A stretch of 64,000 nucleotides of DNA. Source: Neotabrizicola shimadae (GTDB lineage: Bacteria > Pseudomonadota > Alphaproteobacteria > Rhodobacterales > Rhodobacteraceae). The stretch spans positions 1,550,001 to 1,614,000 of the forward strand of contig NZ_CP069370.1 of assembly GCF_019623905.1 (NCBI RefSeq). Direction: 5' to 3'. The notes under the pieces were generated by a model. That model was not told the DNA's origin, ran no database searches, and was given only the letters and a program-made list of their open reading frames with translations. Each line of letters opens with the position of its first letter. Positions within the stretch are counted from its first letter, which is position 1. A program made the translations under genes and the position numbers. Shown here piece after piece: positions 26,676-35,427 of this stretch.

Positions 26676-27896
26676 ATGGACCGCAGACAATTCGCCACGA
26701 TGATCGCCTGGGCGACACTCGGTTCCGCCGTGCCCAAGGGCCGGGCGCGGGCCCAGACAGCCGACTGGGAGGCCGTGGTCAAGGCCGCACGCGGGCAGAC
26801 CGTGTATTGGCACGCCTGGGGCGGCGACCCGAAGATCAATGCCTTCATCGACTGGGTGGGTGGCCTTGCTACCGACAGGTACGGCGTGGATCTGGTTCAG
26901 GTGAAGCTCGCCTCTACCGCCGATGCCGTGGCGCGCGTTCTGGCCGAGCAGCAGGCCGGCACCACCGAGGGCGGCGCGGTCGATCTCATCTGGATCAACG
27001 GCGAGAACTTCGCGGCCATGAAGGCGCAGGGCCTTCTGGGCGCGCCCTTCGCGACCCAATTGCCGAACTGGAAATTCGTCGACACCAAGGGCAAGCCCGC
27101 CACCGTGACGGATTTCACCGAACCGACCGAGGGGCTGGAAAGCCCCTGGGCCATGGCGCAGCTGGTCTTTGAATACGACAGTGCGAAGCTGCCCGAGCCG
27201 CCGCGCACCCTGGATGCGCTGGCCGACTGGGTCATCGCCAACCCCGGCCGCTTCACCTATCCGCAGCCGCCGGATTATCTGGGCACGACCTTCCTGAAGC
27301 AGGTGCTTTACGGCACGATGGCCGATCCCGGCGCCATGCAGATGCCGGTGGACGAGGCGACCTACCAGGCGCAGGTGTCCCCCCTCTGGGCCTTCCTCGA
27401 CCGCATCACCCCGGCGCTCTGGCGGCAGGGCAAGGCCTATCCGACCAATGAGCCCGCCCTTGGCCAATTGCTGGCCGACGGCGAGATCACCGTCTCGCTG
27501 GCCTTCAACCCCGGCCGCGCCTCTGCCGAAATCGCCGCCGGCACGCTGCCCGACACGATCCGCACCTTCACGCTGGAGGGCGGCACCATCGGCAATGCGA
27601 GCTTCGTGGCCATCCCGTTCAACGCGGCACACCGCGAGGGGGCGATGGTCATCGCCAACCTGCTGCTGGACCCCGAGGTGCAGGCCCGTGCCGCCGACCC
27701 GGCGGTCCTGGGCTTCCAGACGGTGCTGGATCTCTCTGCCCTGCCCGAGCCCGACCGCGCCCGGTTCGATGCGCTGGTGCTTGGTCCGGCGACCCTGCCG
27801 CCCGACCGGCTGGGTCCCGCGCTGCTGGAACCCGATGCCAGCTGGATGACCCGCGTCTCGCAGGACTGGATCGCCCGTTACGGGGTGGCTCAGTGA
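26676..27896 (+). CDS. ABC transporter substrate-binding protein (YnjB-like)
   Basis: 406 residues, periplasmic binding protein of the family of E. coli YnjB. The N-terminus DRRQFATMIAWA has a twin-arginine-like start and a signal region ending RARA-Q. The body begins QTVYWHAWGGDPKINAFIDWV, typical for YnjB. Ligand is not established for this family; relatives bind thiamine, iron or small acids. GAGGAG lies 6 nt before the ATG. Its stop overlaps the GTG of the permease gene, so the three genes form one operon. Confidence 0.9.
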   Translation: MDRRQFATMIAWATLGSAVPKGRARAQTADWEAVVKAARGQTVYWHAWGGDPKINAFIDWVGGLATDRYGVDLVQVKLASTADAVARVLAEQQAGTTEGGAVDLIWINGENFAAMKAQGLLGAPFATQLPNWKFVDTKGKPATVTDFTEPTEGLESPWAMAQLVFEYDSAKLPEPPRTLDALADWVIANPGRFTYPQPPDYLGTTFLKQVLYGTMADPGAMQMPVDEATYQAQVSPLWAFLDRITPALWRQGKAYPTNEPALGQLLADGEITVSLAFNPGRASAEIAAGTLPDTIRTFTLEGGTIGNASFVAIPFNAAHREGAMVIANLLLDPEVQARAADPAVLGFQTVLDLSALPEPDRARFDALVLGPATLPPDRLGPALLEPDASWMTRVSQDWIARYGVAQ

Positions 27897-29584
27897 GGGC
27901 AGCCGCCCGGCTCCTGCCGCTGGCGCCGCCTGCCCTGCTTGCCCTGATCCTGACCGCCCCGGTCGCCGCCGGCCTTGCCGGTGCGCTGGCCCCTGCCTTT
28001 GGCCTGCCCGATGCCCCCGGACTTCAGGAATGGCGCCGGCTCTTCGACCAGCCCGGCCTTGCCACCTCGATCCGGTTGTCGCTGGTCACCGGCCTCGTCT
28101 CCAGCCTCGCGGCGCTGACACTCTCCACCCTGATCGTCGCCGCCCTGCATGGCACCGCGGCCTTCGCGCTTCTGCGCCGCGGCCTTGCCCCCCTCCTGTC
28201 CGTCCCCCATGCCGCCGCGGCGCTTGGGCTGGCCTTCCTCATCGCCCCCTCTGGCTGGATCGCCCGGGCGCTTTCGCCCTGGGCCACCGGTTGGACCGAG
28301 CCGCCGGACCTTCTGATCCTGAACGACCCCGGCGGATGGGCGCTGACCCTGGGCCTTGTCGCGAAGGAACTGCCCTTTCTGCTGTTGATGACGCTCGCGG
28401 CCCTGCCCCAGACCGATGCCGCCCGGCAGATGGCGGTCGCGGCGAGCCTTGGCCATTCGCGCAGCTCGGGTTTCCTGCTGGCCGTCTGGCCCGCGCTGGC
28501 ACGCCAGTTGCGCCTGCCGGTGGCCGCGGTTCTGGCCTATGGCATGACGGTGGTGGACATGGCGCTGATCCTTGGCCCCACTTTGCCTCCCACCCTCGCC
28601 GTCCGCATCACCCAGTGGATGACCGCCCCCGACCTGAGCGACCGCGGCCTGGCCGCCGCCGCCGCACTCCTGCAGCTGGCGCTGGTGCTGGCCGCGCTGG
28701 CGTTCTGGCGCCTTGCCGGCCGGGCAACATGCAGCCTGACGCGCTCCCTCGCCACCTCCGGCTGGCGCGGCCGCGGTGCCGACCGCGTGCTGCGCCCCCT
28801 GGCCGCCACCCTTGGCGCCACCGCCACCCTCAGCCTCGCCGCCGGCCTCGCGGGCCTGGCGCTCTGGTCCTTTACCGGGCCGTGGAGCTTTCCCGCCGCC
28901 CTGCCCGCCAGCCTGACCCTCGGCACCTGGGCGCAGAATGGCGCCAGCCTCGCCGCCCGCACCGGCACCACCCTTGCGCTCGCGATCCTCTCCGCGGCCA
29001 GCGCGCTCGCGCTGGTCGTGGCCGCGCTGGAATCGCTCTCCCGCCGCGGCACCTCGCCCGGGCCCCGCCTTCTGGCGCTGATCTGGCTGCCCCTGGTCGT
29101 GCCGCAGGTGGCCTTCCTGCCCGGCCTTCAGGTCTTCACCCTCGCAGCCGGGACCGAAGGCACCCGGCTTTCCGTGGCCGCCGCCCACCTCGTCTTCGTG
29201 CTGCCCTATGTCTGGCTCTCCCTCGCGCCGGCCTGGGCCGCCTGGAACCCGCGCATCGCGCTGGCTGCCGCGGCCCTTGGCGCGCCACCCTCCCGCATCC
29301 TGTGGCGCCTGCGCCTGCCCATGCTGCTGCGACCATTGCTGACCGCTTTCGCCGTGGGCCTTGCCGTGTCAATCGGCCAGTACCTGCCCACGCTTCTGAT
29401 CGGCGGCGGCCGGGTCGAGACGCTGACGACAGAGGCCGTGGCGCTCGCTTCCGGCGGCAGCCGGCGTGTCGCCGGCGCCGCGGCCATCGCGCAGACGCTC
29501 CTGCCCATGGCGGGGTTCTGGCTGGCCCTGGCCATGCCCGCCCTGGCCTTCCGCCATCGCCGCGGCATGGGAGAGGCGCCATGA
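27893..29584 (+). CDS. ABC transporter permease (YnjC-like, two fused permease units)
   Basis: 563 residues with about twelve membrane segments in two halves, each with a binding-protein-dependent permease loop (first half around AASLGHSRSSGF, second around AAALGAPPSRILWRLRLP). This double permease is like YnjC, ThiP or FbpB. The GTG at 27893 overlaps the ynjB stop (GTGA). Its own stop overlaps the ATPase start (ATGA). The segment is extremely GC-rich, which makes long spurious frames on other strands. Confidence 0.9.
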   Translation: MRAAARLLPLAPPALLALILTAPVAAGLAGALAPAFGLPDAPGLQEWRRLFDQPGLATSIRLSLVTGLVSSLAALTLSTLIVAALHGTAAFALLRRGLAPLLSVPHAAAALGLAFLIAPSGWIARALSPWATGWTEPPDLLILNDPGGWALTLGLVAKELPFLLLMTLAALPQTDAARQMAVAASLGHSRSSGFLLAVWPALARQLRLPVAAVLAYGMTVVDMALILGPTLPPTLAVRITQWMTAPDLSDRGLAAAAALLQLALVLAALAFWRLAGRATCSLTRSLATSGWRGRGADRVLRPLAATLGATATLSLAAGLAGLALWSFTGPWSFPAALPASLTLGTWAQNGASLAARTGTTLALAILSAASALALVVAALESLSRRGTSPGPRLLALIWLPLVVPQVAFLPGLQVFTLAAGTEGTRLSVAAAHLVFVLPYVWLSLAPAWAAWNPRIALAAAALGAPPSRILWRLRLPMLLRPLLTAFAVGLAVSIGQYLPTLLIGGGRVETLTTEAVALASGGSRRVAGAAAIAQTLLPMAGFWLALAMPALAFRHRRGMGEAP

Positions 29585-30210
29585 CCCTGCAGCTCGACCG
29601 CCTCGCCATCGCCCATCACGGCCGCCCGCTGGTCGCGCTCGACACCACCATCGCGCCGGGCGAGGTGCTCACCGTCATGGGCCCGTCAGGCTCGGGCAAA
29701 TCCACGCTATTGGCCGCCATCCTCGGCACCCTGCCGCGCGGCTTCACCCTGTCGGGCCGCATCCTGCTGAACGGCCGCGATGTCACCACCCTGCCGGTTC
29801 AGGACCGGCATATCGGCATCCTCTTCCAGGATGACGTGCTGTTCCCGCACCTGTCGGTCGGCGCCAATCTCGCCTTCGCCTTGCCACCCGGCCGGCGCGA
29901 CCGCGCCGCCCGCATCGCCGCCGCGCTGGCAGAGGCCGGCCTCGACGGCTTTCAGAGCCGCGACCCGGCCACGCTGTCGGGCGGCCAGCGCAGCCGGGTC
30001 GCGCTCTTGCGCACGCTTCTGGCCGAACCGCGCGCCCTCCTTCTGGACGAGCCCTTCTCGCGGCTCGACCTCGACCTGCGCCAGCAGATCCGCGATCTGA
30101 CCTTCGCCACCGCCCGCGCCCGCGGCCTGCCCGTGGTGCTGGTCACGCATGATCCCGAAGACGCCCGCGCCGCCGCCGGCCGCATCGTGGCGCCCCTGCA
30201 CGAAGCCTGA
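29581..30210 (+). CDS. ABC transporter ATP-binding protein (YnjD-like)
   Basis: 209 residues. Walker A GPSGSGKSTLL (about 34-44), Q-loop FQDDVLF, signature LSGGQRSRVALLR, Walker B ALLLDEPFSRLD, and the switch His in VLVTHDPEDA. It drives the importer with the two upstream products. The short length without a regulatory C-domain fits YnjD. The ATG at 29581 overlaps the permease stop by the ATGA arrangement; upstream in-frame sequence is inside the permease gene. Confidence 0.93.
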   Translation: MTLQLDRLAIAHHGRPLVALDTTIAPGEVLTVMGPSGSGKSTLLAAILGTLPRGFTLSGRILLNGRDVTTLPVQDRHIGILFQDDVLFPHLSVGANLAFALPPGRRDRAARIAAALAEAGLDGFQSRDPATLSGGQRSRVALLRTLLAEPRALLLDEPFSRLDLDLRQQIRDLTFATARARGLPVVLVTHDPEDARAAAGRIVAPLHEA

Positions 30211-30253
30211 TCCCGGCCCGAAACAAGTTTGAATATTAGGACAAGGAAGAAAC

Positions 30254-30285
30254 GGGCTTCTCCTTGCGGAGATACTCTCGGGGGG
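30254..30285 (+). repeat. Short dispersed repeat (TTCTTC..GATACTC..GGGG type), copy 1
   Basis: GGGCTTCTCCTTGCGGAGAT followed by ACTCTCGGGGGG, in the gap between the ABC ATPase gene and the lrp-type gene. It aligns with the copies at 56520 and 62451. A TCCGAGG/CCTCGGA hairpin follows directly (30291-30308). Confidence 0.5.
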
Positions 30286-30332
30286 GGGAGTCCGAGGCCC
30301 GCCTCGGATGGGGGGCAGAAGGCCCCCTCGCC

Positions 30333-30794
30333 TCACATCGGCAGGACCGTGGTCGCCTTGATCTCTTCCATGCTCAGAAGGGCGGTGACGTTGTAGATCC
30401 GCACTTCGGAAATCAGCGCCTGATAGAACGTGTCATAGGCCCGTGCGTTCTTGACCCTGACCTTCAGGATATAGTCGATGTCGCCCGCCAACCGATGCGC
30501 CTCCAGCACTTCGGGCCGCTCCTTCAGCGTGCGGAGGAACTTCTTCTGCCATTCCGCCTCGTGCTCGCTGGTGCGGATCAGCACGAAGAAACAGGCCTCC
30601 AGCCCAAGCGCCTCGGCATCGAGGATCGCGGTGGTCCGCGTGATCACGCCGGCCTCGCGCATCCGGCGGATGCGGTTCCACACCGGCGTCTTGGACGACC
30701 CCACTTTCCGGGCAATCTCGTCCAGCGACTGGCCAGCATCGGCTTGAAGTTCGACAAGGATTTTCCGGTCGATCTCGTCCAGACGGACCGCCAT
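30333..30794 (-). CDS. Lrp/AsnC family transcriptional regulator
   Basis: 153 residues. The N-terminal HTH (DEIDRKILVELQADAGQS through VGSSKTPVWNRIRRM) and the C-terminal RAM ligand domain (VLEAHRLAGDIDYILKV) are both present. The start at 30794 is chosen from MAVRLDEIDRKIL; the frame extends 59 codons upstream over the gap. It is divergent from the sulfate-assimilation operon, and in relatives the Lrp gene at this place probably responds to an amino acid such as cysteine. A dyad just upstream (30810-30830) may be its site. Confidence 0.92.
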   Translation of the reverse strand: MAVRLDEIDRKILVELQADAGQSLDEIARKVGSSKTPVWNRIRRMREAGVITRTTAILDAEALGLEACFFVLIRTSEHEAEWQKKFLRTLKERPEVLEAHRLAGDIDYILKVRVKNARAYDTFYQALISEVRIYNVTALLSMEEIKATTVLPM

Positions 30795-30809
30795 TCGCGC
30801 CTCCTGCCG

Positions 30810-30830
30810 TTTGGCGGGAAATCCGCCGAA
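30810..30830. promoter_or_regulatory. Dyad between lrp-type gene and cysteine operon
   Basis: TTTGGCGG-GAAAT-CCGCCGAA, 7 of 8 pairs matched, 16 bp upstream of the regulator's start. It is a candidate site for autoregulation and for control of the divergent operon. Confidence 0.4.
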
Positions 30831-30933
30831 ACCGGGCGCAGTATCGGAACATTCTTCCTTATCTGCAAGGGCCACTGGCCGAAATCCGGGAAAATGTCCT
30901 ATATTCACGGCATCAAACAGACGGATTGCGCCC

Positions 30934-31248
30934 ATGTCCCGCCGCTTCACCCCCAAGGTCGTCACCGCCAACCGGCTTCGCGAAGGCGATGTGGTCTATC
31001 TGGCTGCGGATGACCGCTGGACGCCGCACCACCACGAGGCCGAACTGATCGAGGACGAGGCCCACGCGCAACTGCGCCTCTTGCACGCTGCGTCGCAACG
31101 GCTGGAGGTCGTGGGCGCTTACCTGGCCGATGCGAAGGCCGGCGCGAACGGGCCGGAACCGACCCATTTCCGCGAGGCCTTCCGCACCCGCGGACCTTCG
31201 AACTACTTCCACGGCAAGCAGGCCGATCTCACCTCGCCTCGCGCCTGA
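30934..31248 (+). CDS. DUF2849 domain-containing protein
   Basis: 104 residues. The DUF2849 core FTPKVVTANRLREGDVVYLA is recognised; function unknown, but the gene is nearly always placed before cysI in alphaproteobacterial sulfate assimilation operons. It may tune siroheme or reductase handling. It is the first gene here; the cysG gene that often stands before it is missing. A TATATT hexamer at 30900-30905 could be part of the operon promoter. Confidence 0.85.
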   Translation: MSRRFTPKVVTANRLREGDVVYLAADDRWTPHHHEAELIEDEAHAQLRLLHAASQRLEVVGAYLADAKAGANGPEPTHFREAFRTRGPSNYFHGKQADLTSPRA

Positions 31249-31326
31249 CCCCGTTGACGCGCCCCGGACGTGATCCGGGGCCTCGCCTTCCCACGCACCG
31301 CCATCGCCAGCCCGAGACCGCGCGCC

Positions 31327-32997
31327 ATGTATTCCTACTCCGACTTCGATGAAGCCTTCGTCCGTGCCCGTGTGGCGCAGTTCACCCATCAGGTCGAACG
31401 CAGGCTGGACGGCTCGCTGACCGAGGACGAGTTTCGCCCGCTGCGGCTGATGAACGGGCTGTATCTCCAGCTTCACGCCTACATGCTGCGCGTGGCGATC
31501 CCCTATGGCACGCTCTCGCCCCGGCAGATGCGGCAGTTGGCCTATATCGCCGACACCTGGGACAAGGGATACGGCCACTTCACCACGCGGCAGAACATCC
31601 AGTTCAACTGGCCGAAGCTGCCGGACGTGCCGGCCATCCTGTCGGCGCTGGCCGATGTGGAAATGCATGCCATCCAGACCTCGGGCAACACGGTGCGCAA
31701 CGTCACCGCCGACCATTTCGCCGGCGCCGCAGCCGATGAAATCGAAGACCCGCGCCCCTACGCCGAGCTTCTGCGCCAGTGGTCCACCGACCACCCGGAA
31801 TTCCAGTTCCTGCCCCGCAAGTTCAAGATCGCCATCACCGGCGCGCCGCATGACCGCGCCGTGACCAAGGCGCATGACATCGGTCTGCGTATGGTGAAGA
31901 ACGCGGCCGGCGAGACCGGCTTCGAGGTCATCGTGGGCGGCGGCCTGGGCCGCACGCCGATGATCGGCATGACGGTGCGCGACTTCCTGCCCGTCGAGGA
32001 CCTGCTGCCTTATGTCGAGGCGGTGCTGAGCGTCTACAACACGCTTGGCCGGCGCGACAACAAGTACAAGGCGCGCATCAAGATCACCCTGCACGAGACC
32101 GGCAAGGAAGAAATCACCCGCTTGGTGGAAGAACGCTTCGCCGAACTGCGCCCGCTTTTCGGCGGCAACGATCAGAAGCTGCTGGCCGACATCCGCGAGG
32201 CCTTCGCGCCGCCCGCCTTCGGCAACGCGCCCACCGATGCCTTTGACGCCTTCTACAAGGCCGACCCGGCGTTCCGCGCCTGGGCCGACACCAACCTGGC
32301 CGCCCACCGCAACGACCAGTACGCCATCGTCACCATCTCGACCAAGGCGCATGGGGCAACGCCGGGCGATGCGACCTCGGACCAGATGCGCCTGATCGCC
32401 GACCTGGCCGAAGCCCATGGCCACGGCGACATCCGCATCAGCCACGAACAGAACGTCATCCTGCCGCATGTCCACAAGTCGGACCTGCCGGCGATCCACG
32501 CGCAGCTCCTGAAGGCCGGGCTTGCCACCGCCAACGTGGGCCTCGTCTCCGACATCATCGCCTGCCCCGGCATGGATTACTGCGCGCTGGCCACCGCCCG
32601 CTCGATCCCCATCGCGCAGGAAATCGCCACCCATTTCGACGCGGTGAAACTGGAACACGAGATCGGACCGCTGAAGATCAAGATCTCGGGCTGCATCAAC
32701 GCCTGCGGCCACCACCACGTCGGCCACATCGGCATCCTCGGCCTCGACCGTGCGGGGGTGGAAAACTACCAGATCACACTTGGGGGCGACGGCAGCGAGG
32801 ATGCGGTGATCGGCGAAAAGACCGGCCCCGGCTTCGCCTATGACGAGATCGTTCCCGCCATCGACCGCATCCTGCGCGCCTATCTCGACCTGCGCGCCAG
32901 CCCGGAGGAAACCTTCCTCATGGCCTACCGCCGCGTCGGGATGGAGCCGTTCAAGACCGCGCTCTATGGCGCGGAAGGCTCCCGCAATGCCGCGTGA
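31327..32997 (+). CDS. cysI: Assimilatory sulfite (nitrite/sulfite) reductase hemoprotein
   Basis: 556 residues, siroheme and 4Fe-4S enzyme that reduces sulfite to sulfide with six electrons. The cofactor Cys pairs are CPGMDYC (C-x5-C) and CINAC (C-x3-C). The N-terminal half has TRQNIQFNW, where an Arg and Gln bind siroheme, and SGNTVRNVTADHFAG. Electrons probably come from the ferredoxin/flavodoxin reductase encoded at 34188 in the same operon. The cysH start lies inside its last codons (11-bp overlap). Confidence 0.93.
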   Translation: MYSYSDFDEAFVRARVAQFTHQVERRLDGSLTEDEFRPLRLMNGLYLQLHAYMLRVAIPYGTLSPRQMRQLAYIADTWDKGYGHFTTRQNIQFNWPKLPDVPAILSALADVEMHAIQTSGNTVRNVTADHFAGAAADEIEDPRPYAELLRQWSTDHPEFQFLPRKFKIAITGAPHDRAVTKAHDIGLRMVKNAAGETGFEVIVGGGLGRTPMIGMTVRDFLPVEDLLPYVEAVLSVYNTLGRRDNKYKARIKITLHETGKEEITRLVEERFAELRPLFGGNDQKLLADIREAFAPPAFGNAPTDAFDAFYKADPAFRAWADTNLAAHRNDQYAIVTISTKAHGATPGDATSDQMRLIADLAEAHGHGDIRISHEQNVILPHVHKSDLPAIHAQLLKAGLATANVGLVSDIIACPGMDYCALATARSIPIAQEIATHFDAVKLEHEIGPLKIKISGCINACGHHHVGHIGILGLDRAGVENYQITLGGDGSEDAVIGEKTGPGFAYDEIVPAIDRILRAYLDLRASPEETFLMAYRRVGMEPFKTALYGAEGSRNAA

Positions 32998-33736
32998 CCT
33001 GCACTCCGGCCCCGTGGCCGAGCGTGTGGCCGCGCTGAACGCGCGCTACAAGCACCATTCGGCCACCGCGGTCCTGGAACATGCACTGAAGGACGATGAC
33101 CTGGGCCGCGTGGCTCTCGTCTCCTCCTTCGGCGCCGAATCTGTCGTGCTCTTGCACCTCGTCTCGGTCATCGCGCCCGAGACGCCGGTGCTGTTCATCG
33201 ACACGCGGATGCTGTTCCAGGAAACGCTCGACTACCAGCGCGAGGTTGCCGAAAAGCTGAACCTCTGCGACGTGCGCACGATCCGCGCCAACCCCTCGCG
33301 CGTCAGCTTCGAAGACCCCGACGGCTCGCTGCACCAGTTCAGCACCGATGCCTGCTGCGCCGTCCGCAAGGTCGAGCCGCTGGAACGCGCGCTGTCCACC
33401 TTCGACGGCTGGATCACCGGCCGCAAGCGGTTCCAGGGCAATGGCCGCGAGACGGTGGACTTCTTCGAGAACGAGGGCGACTTCCGCATCAAGGTCAACC
33501 CGCTGGCCCATTGGGGCCGCGAGGACATTGCCGAATACATGGTCGAAAACCGGCTGCCCCGGCATCCGCTGGTGGCCAAGGGCTACCCATCAATCGGCTG
33601 CGCGCCCTGCACCAGCCCGGTGAAGGATGGTGAAGACCCCCGCGCAGGGCGTTGGCGCGGCAGCGAAAAAACCGAATGCGGCATCCATTTCATCGATGGA
33701 AAAGCCGTTCGCATCCCGAAGGAAACCGCCGCATGA
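32987..33736 (+). CDS. cysH: Phosphoadenylyl/adenylyl-sulfate reductase (APS type)
   Basis: 249 residues. It reduces activated sulfate to sulfite with thioredoxin. STDACCAVRKVEPL and GCAPC give the CC...CxxC set that binds a 4Fe-4S cluster, so the enzyme is of the APS-reductase type. The catalytic Cys is in ECGIHF near the end. The P-loop-like SSFGAESVVLLHL is the nucleotide site. Start at 32987 overlaps cysI; its stop overlaps the next ATG (ATGA), giving coupled translation. Confidence 0.93.
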   Translation: MPRDLHSGPVAERVAALNARYKHHSATAVLEHALKDDDLGRVALVSSFGAESVVLLHLVSVIAPETPVLFIDTRMLFQETLDYQREVAEKLNLCDVRTIRANPSRVSFEDPDGSLHQFSTDACCAVRKVEPLERALSTFDGWITGRKRFQGNGRETVDFFENEGDFRIKVNPLAHWGREDIAEYMVENRLPRHPLVAKGYPSIGCAPCTSPVKDGEDPRAGRWRGSEKTECGIHFIDGKAVRIPKETAA

Positions 33737-34137
33737 GCGTTCTTGTCACCGACCAGGGCTTCCAGACGCCCGCCCCTGAAACCTTCGCGACCCTCGCCGA
33801 TCTCGCCCAACACCGGGGCGCGGTGGAGCTTGCCCATACCGACGATCCGTCCGGCCTTGGCGCCGAGCTGGCGAACCTCTCGATCATCCGCGTCACCACC
33901 CCCGCCTTCAGCGACGGCCGCGCCTTCACCATCGCGCGCCGCTTGCGGATGATGGGTTACAAGGGCCGTCTGCGCGCCCATGGCCCGATGATCGCTGATC
34001 AATACGCCATGGCCCGCCGCGTGGGCTTCGACGAGGTCGAGATTCCCGATGACCTGGCGCAACGCCAACCCTGGGACCAGTGGCAGTTCCGCGCCGACTG
34101 GCAGTCCCACGACTATCAGTCGCGGCTCAAGGCCTGA
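33733..34137 (+). CDS. DUF934 domain-containing protein
   Basis: 134 residues. DUF934 proteins are a constant part of alphaproteobacterial and pseudomonad cysteine operons and have sometimes been labelled CysH accessory proteins; the function is not settled. The block FSDGRAFTIARRLRMMGYKG is the most conserved part. It overlaps the cysH stop by the ATGA pattern. Confidence 0.88.
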   Translation: MSVLVTDQGFQTPAPETFATLADLAQHRGAVELAHTDDPSGLGAELANLSIIRVTTPAFSDGRAFTIARRLRMMGYKGRLRAHGPMIADQYAMARRVGFDEVEIPDDLAQRQPWDQWQFRADWQSHDYQSRLKA

Positions 34138-34187
34138 AAGCCGGGTTCCCCCGCGCCCCGAAAAGACGTATTCCGAAAGCCCGATCC

Positions 34188-35024
34188 ATGACCGAAGCGA
34201 CCGTGATGAACGACGCCGCCCCTGCCGCCGCAGCCGCAAAGCCCCACCTGCCCGACGCCCAGACGGTGACGAAGGTCACGCACTGGACCGACCGGCTGTT
34301 TTCCTTCCGCGTCACGCGGCCGCGCTCGCTGCGGTTCCGCTCGGGCGAATTCGTGATGATCGGCCTCTTGGGCGACAACGGCAAACCGCTCCTGCGCGCC
34401 TATTCCATCGCCTCCCCCTCCTGGGACGAGGAACTGGAATTCTACTCGATCAAGGTGCCCGACGGCCCGCTAACCTCGCGGCTTCAGCACATCCAGCCGG
34501 GTGACGAGATCATCCTGCGCCCCAAACCCGTGGGCACCCTGGTGCTGGACGCGCTCCTGCCCGGCAAGCGGCTGTGGTTCCTGGCCACGGGCACCGGCAT
34601 CGCCCCCTTCGCCAGCCTGATGCGCGACCCCGAGACCTACGAGAAATACGAACAGGTCATCATGATGCACACCTGCCGCGAGGTGGCCGAACTGGAATAC
34701 GGCCGCCAGTTGGTGGAAAGCCTGAAGGATGACCCGCTGATCGGCGAGGTCGTGGGCGACAAGCTCGTCTACTATCCCACGACGACGCGCGAGACCTTCC
34801 ACCACATGGGCCGCGTCACCGACAACCTGTCCTCGGGCAAGGTCTTCGCCGACCTCGGCATCCCCCCGATGGATGCCGAACACGACCGCGCCATGGTCTG
34901 CGGCAGCCTCGCCTTCAACGTGGACGTGAAGGCCATCCTTGAAGGATTCGGCCTGACCGAAGGCGCCAATTCCGACCCGCAGCAATTCGTGGTGGAAAAG
35001 GCCTTCGTCGGCGACGGCATCTGA
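34188..35024 (+). CDS. fpr: Ferredoxin--NADP reductase
   Basis: 278 residues, FAD enzyme moving electrons between NADPH and ferredoxin or flavodoxin. The FAD motif is LLRAYSIASP (R-x-Y-S), the NADP motif ATGTGIAPFASL, and the C-terminus VVEKAFVGDGI is typical of the bacterial subclass. Being last in the cys operon, it most likely supplies reductant to CysI. The start at 34188 gives MTEATVMNDA; a second Met is six residues later. Its stop overlaps the start of the next gene by one base. Confidence 0.92.
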   Translation: MTEATVMNDAAPAAAAAKPHLPDAQTVTKVTHWTDRLFSFRVTRPRSLRFRSGEFVMIGLLGDNGKPLLRAYSIASPSWDEELEFYSIKVPDGPLTSRLQHIQPGDEIILRPKPVGTLVLDALLPGKRLWFLATGTGIAPFASLMRDPETYEKYEQVIMMHTCREVAELEYGRQLVESLKDDPLIGEVVGDKLVYYPTTTRETFHHMGRVTDNLSSGKVFADLGIPPMDAEHDRAMVCGSLAFNVDVKAILEGFGLTEGANSDPQQFVVEKAFVGDGI

Positions 35025-35344
35025 TGCGGCGGCTGGCCTTCCTTCTTGTGTTGGCCGCCCTGCCGGCCAGCGCCAAGGATACGCCCCTGGTGATCTATCT
35101 GGAAAACCAGGCCTCGCGGATGCTGGTCGAGGTGGTGATCTTCCCGGTCGCCGACACTGGCGAGGTCATCGACGATGTGCTGATGGCCCGCCACGAGCCC
35201 ATCGCCGGCAACTCCACAGTGGCGCTGGACACAAGGCTCACTCGCTGCGGGCCGATCCGTGTCTGGGCCCGCTTCGCCGACGGCGAAGAGGTCGCAGCCA
35301 CCACCGACCTTTGCCGCAACAACCGCTTGATCGTCACCGACTGA
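35024..35344 (+). CDS. Small secreted protein of unknown function
   Basis: 106 residues with a signal peptide (RRLAFLLVLAALPASA). The mature part has two Cys residues that may form a disulfide. I do not recognise the family. It overlaps the fpr stop by one base (TGATG) and so belongs to the end of the cysteine operon, though a periplasmic protein has no evident part in cytosolic sulfate reduction. Confidence 0.7.
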   Translation: MRRLAFLLVLAALPASAKDTPLVIYLENQASRMLVEVVIFPVADTGEVIDDVLMARHEPIAGNSTVALDTRLTRCGPIRVWARFADGEEVAATTDLCRNNRLIVTD

Positions 35345-35378
35345 CCGGCGCCACGACGTCCGGCCCTCGGCCGGCATG

Positions 35379-35410
35379 AAAAGGCCGCGCTCCCCAAGGG
35401 AAGCGCGGCC
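35379..35410 (-). terminator. Terminator hairpin between the cysteine operon and the Ala-rich gene
   Basis: Stem GGCCGCGCT (35383-35391) against AGCGCGGCC (35402-35410) with a 10-nt loop. On the minus strand it is followed by TTTT, so it best serves the Ala-rich gene ending at 35428; it may also stop the plus-strand operon. Confidence 0.75.
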
Positions 35411-35427
35411 AATTCTCTTCGCAGGGA

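Noticed and set aside
28030-29580. Long in-frame extension upstream of the ABC ATPase as a fusion protein
   Set aside because: The extension is Arg/Pro-rich out-of-frame reading of the permease gene; the ATGA overlap at 29581 gives the true start.
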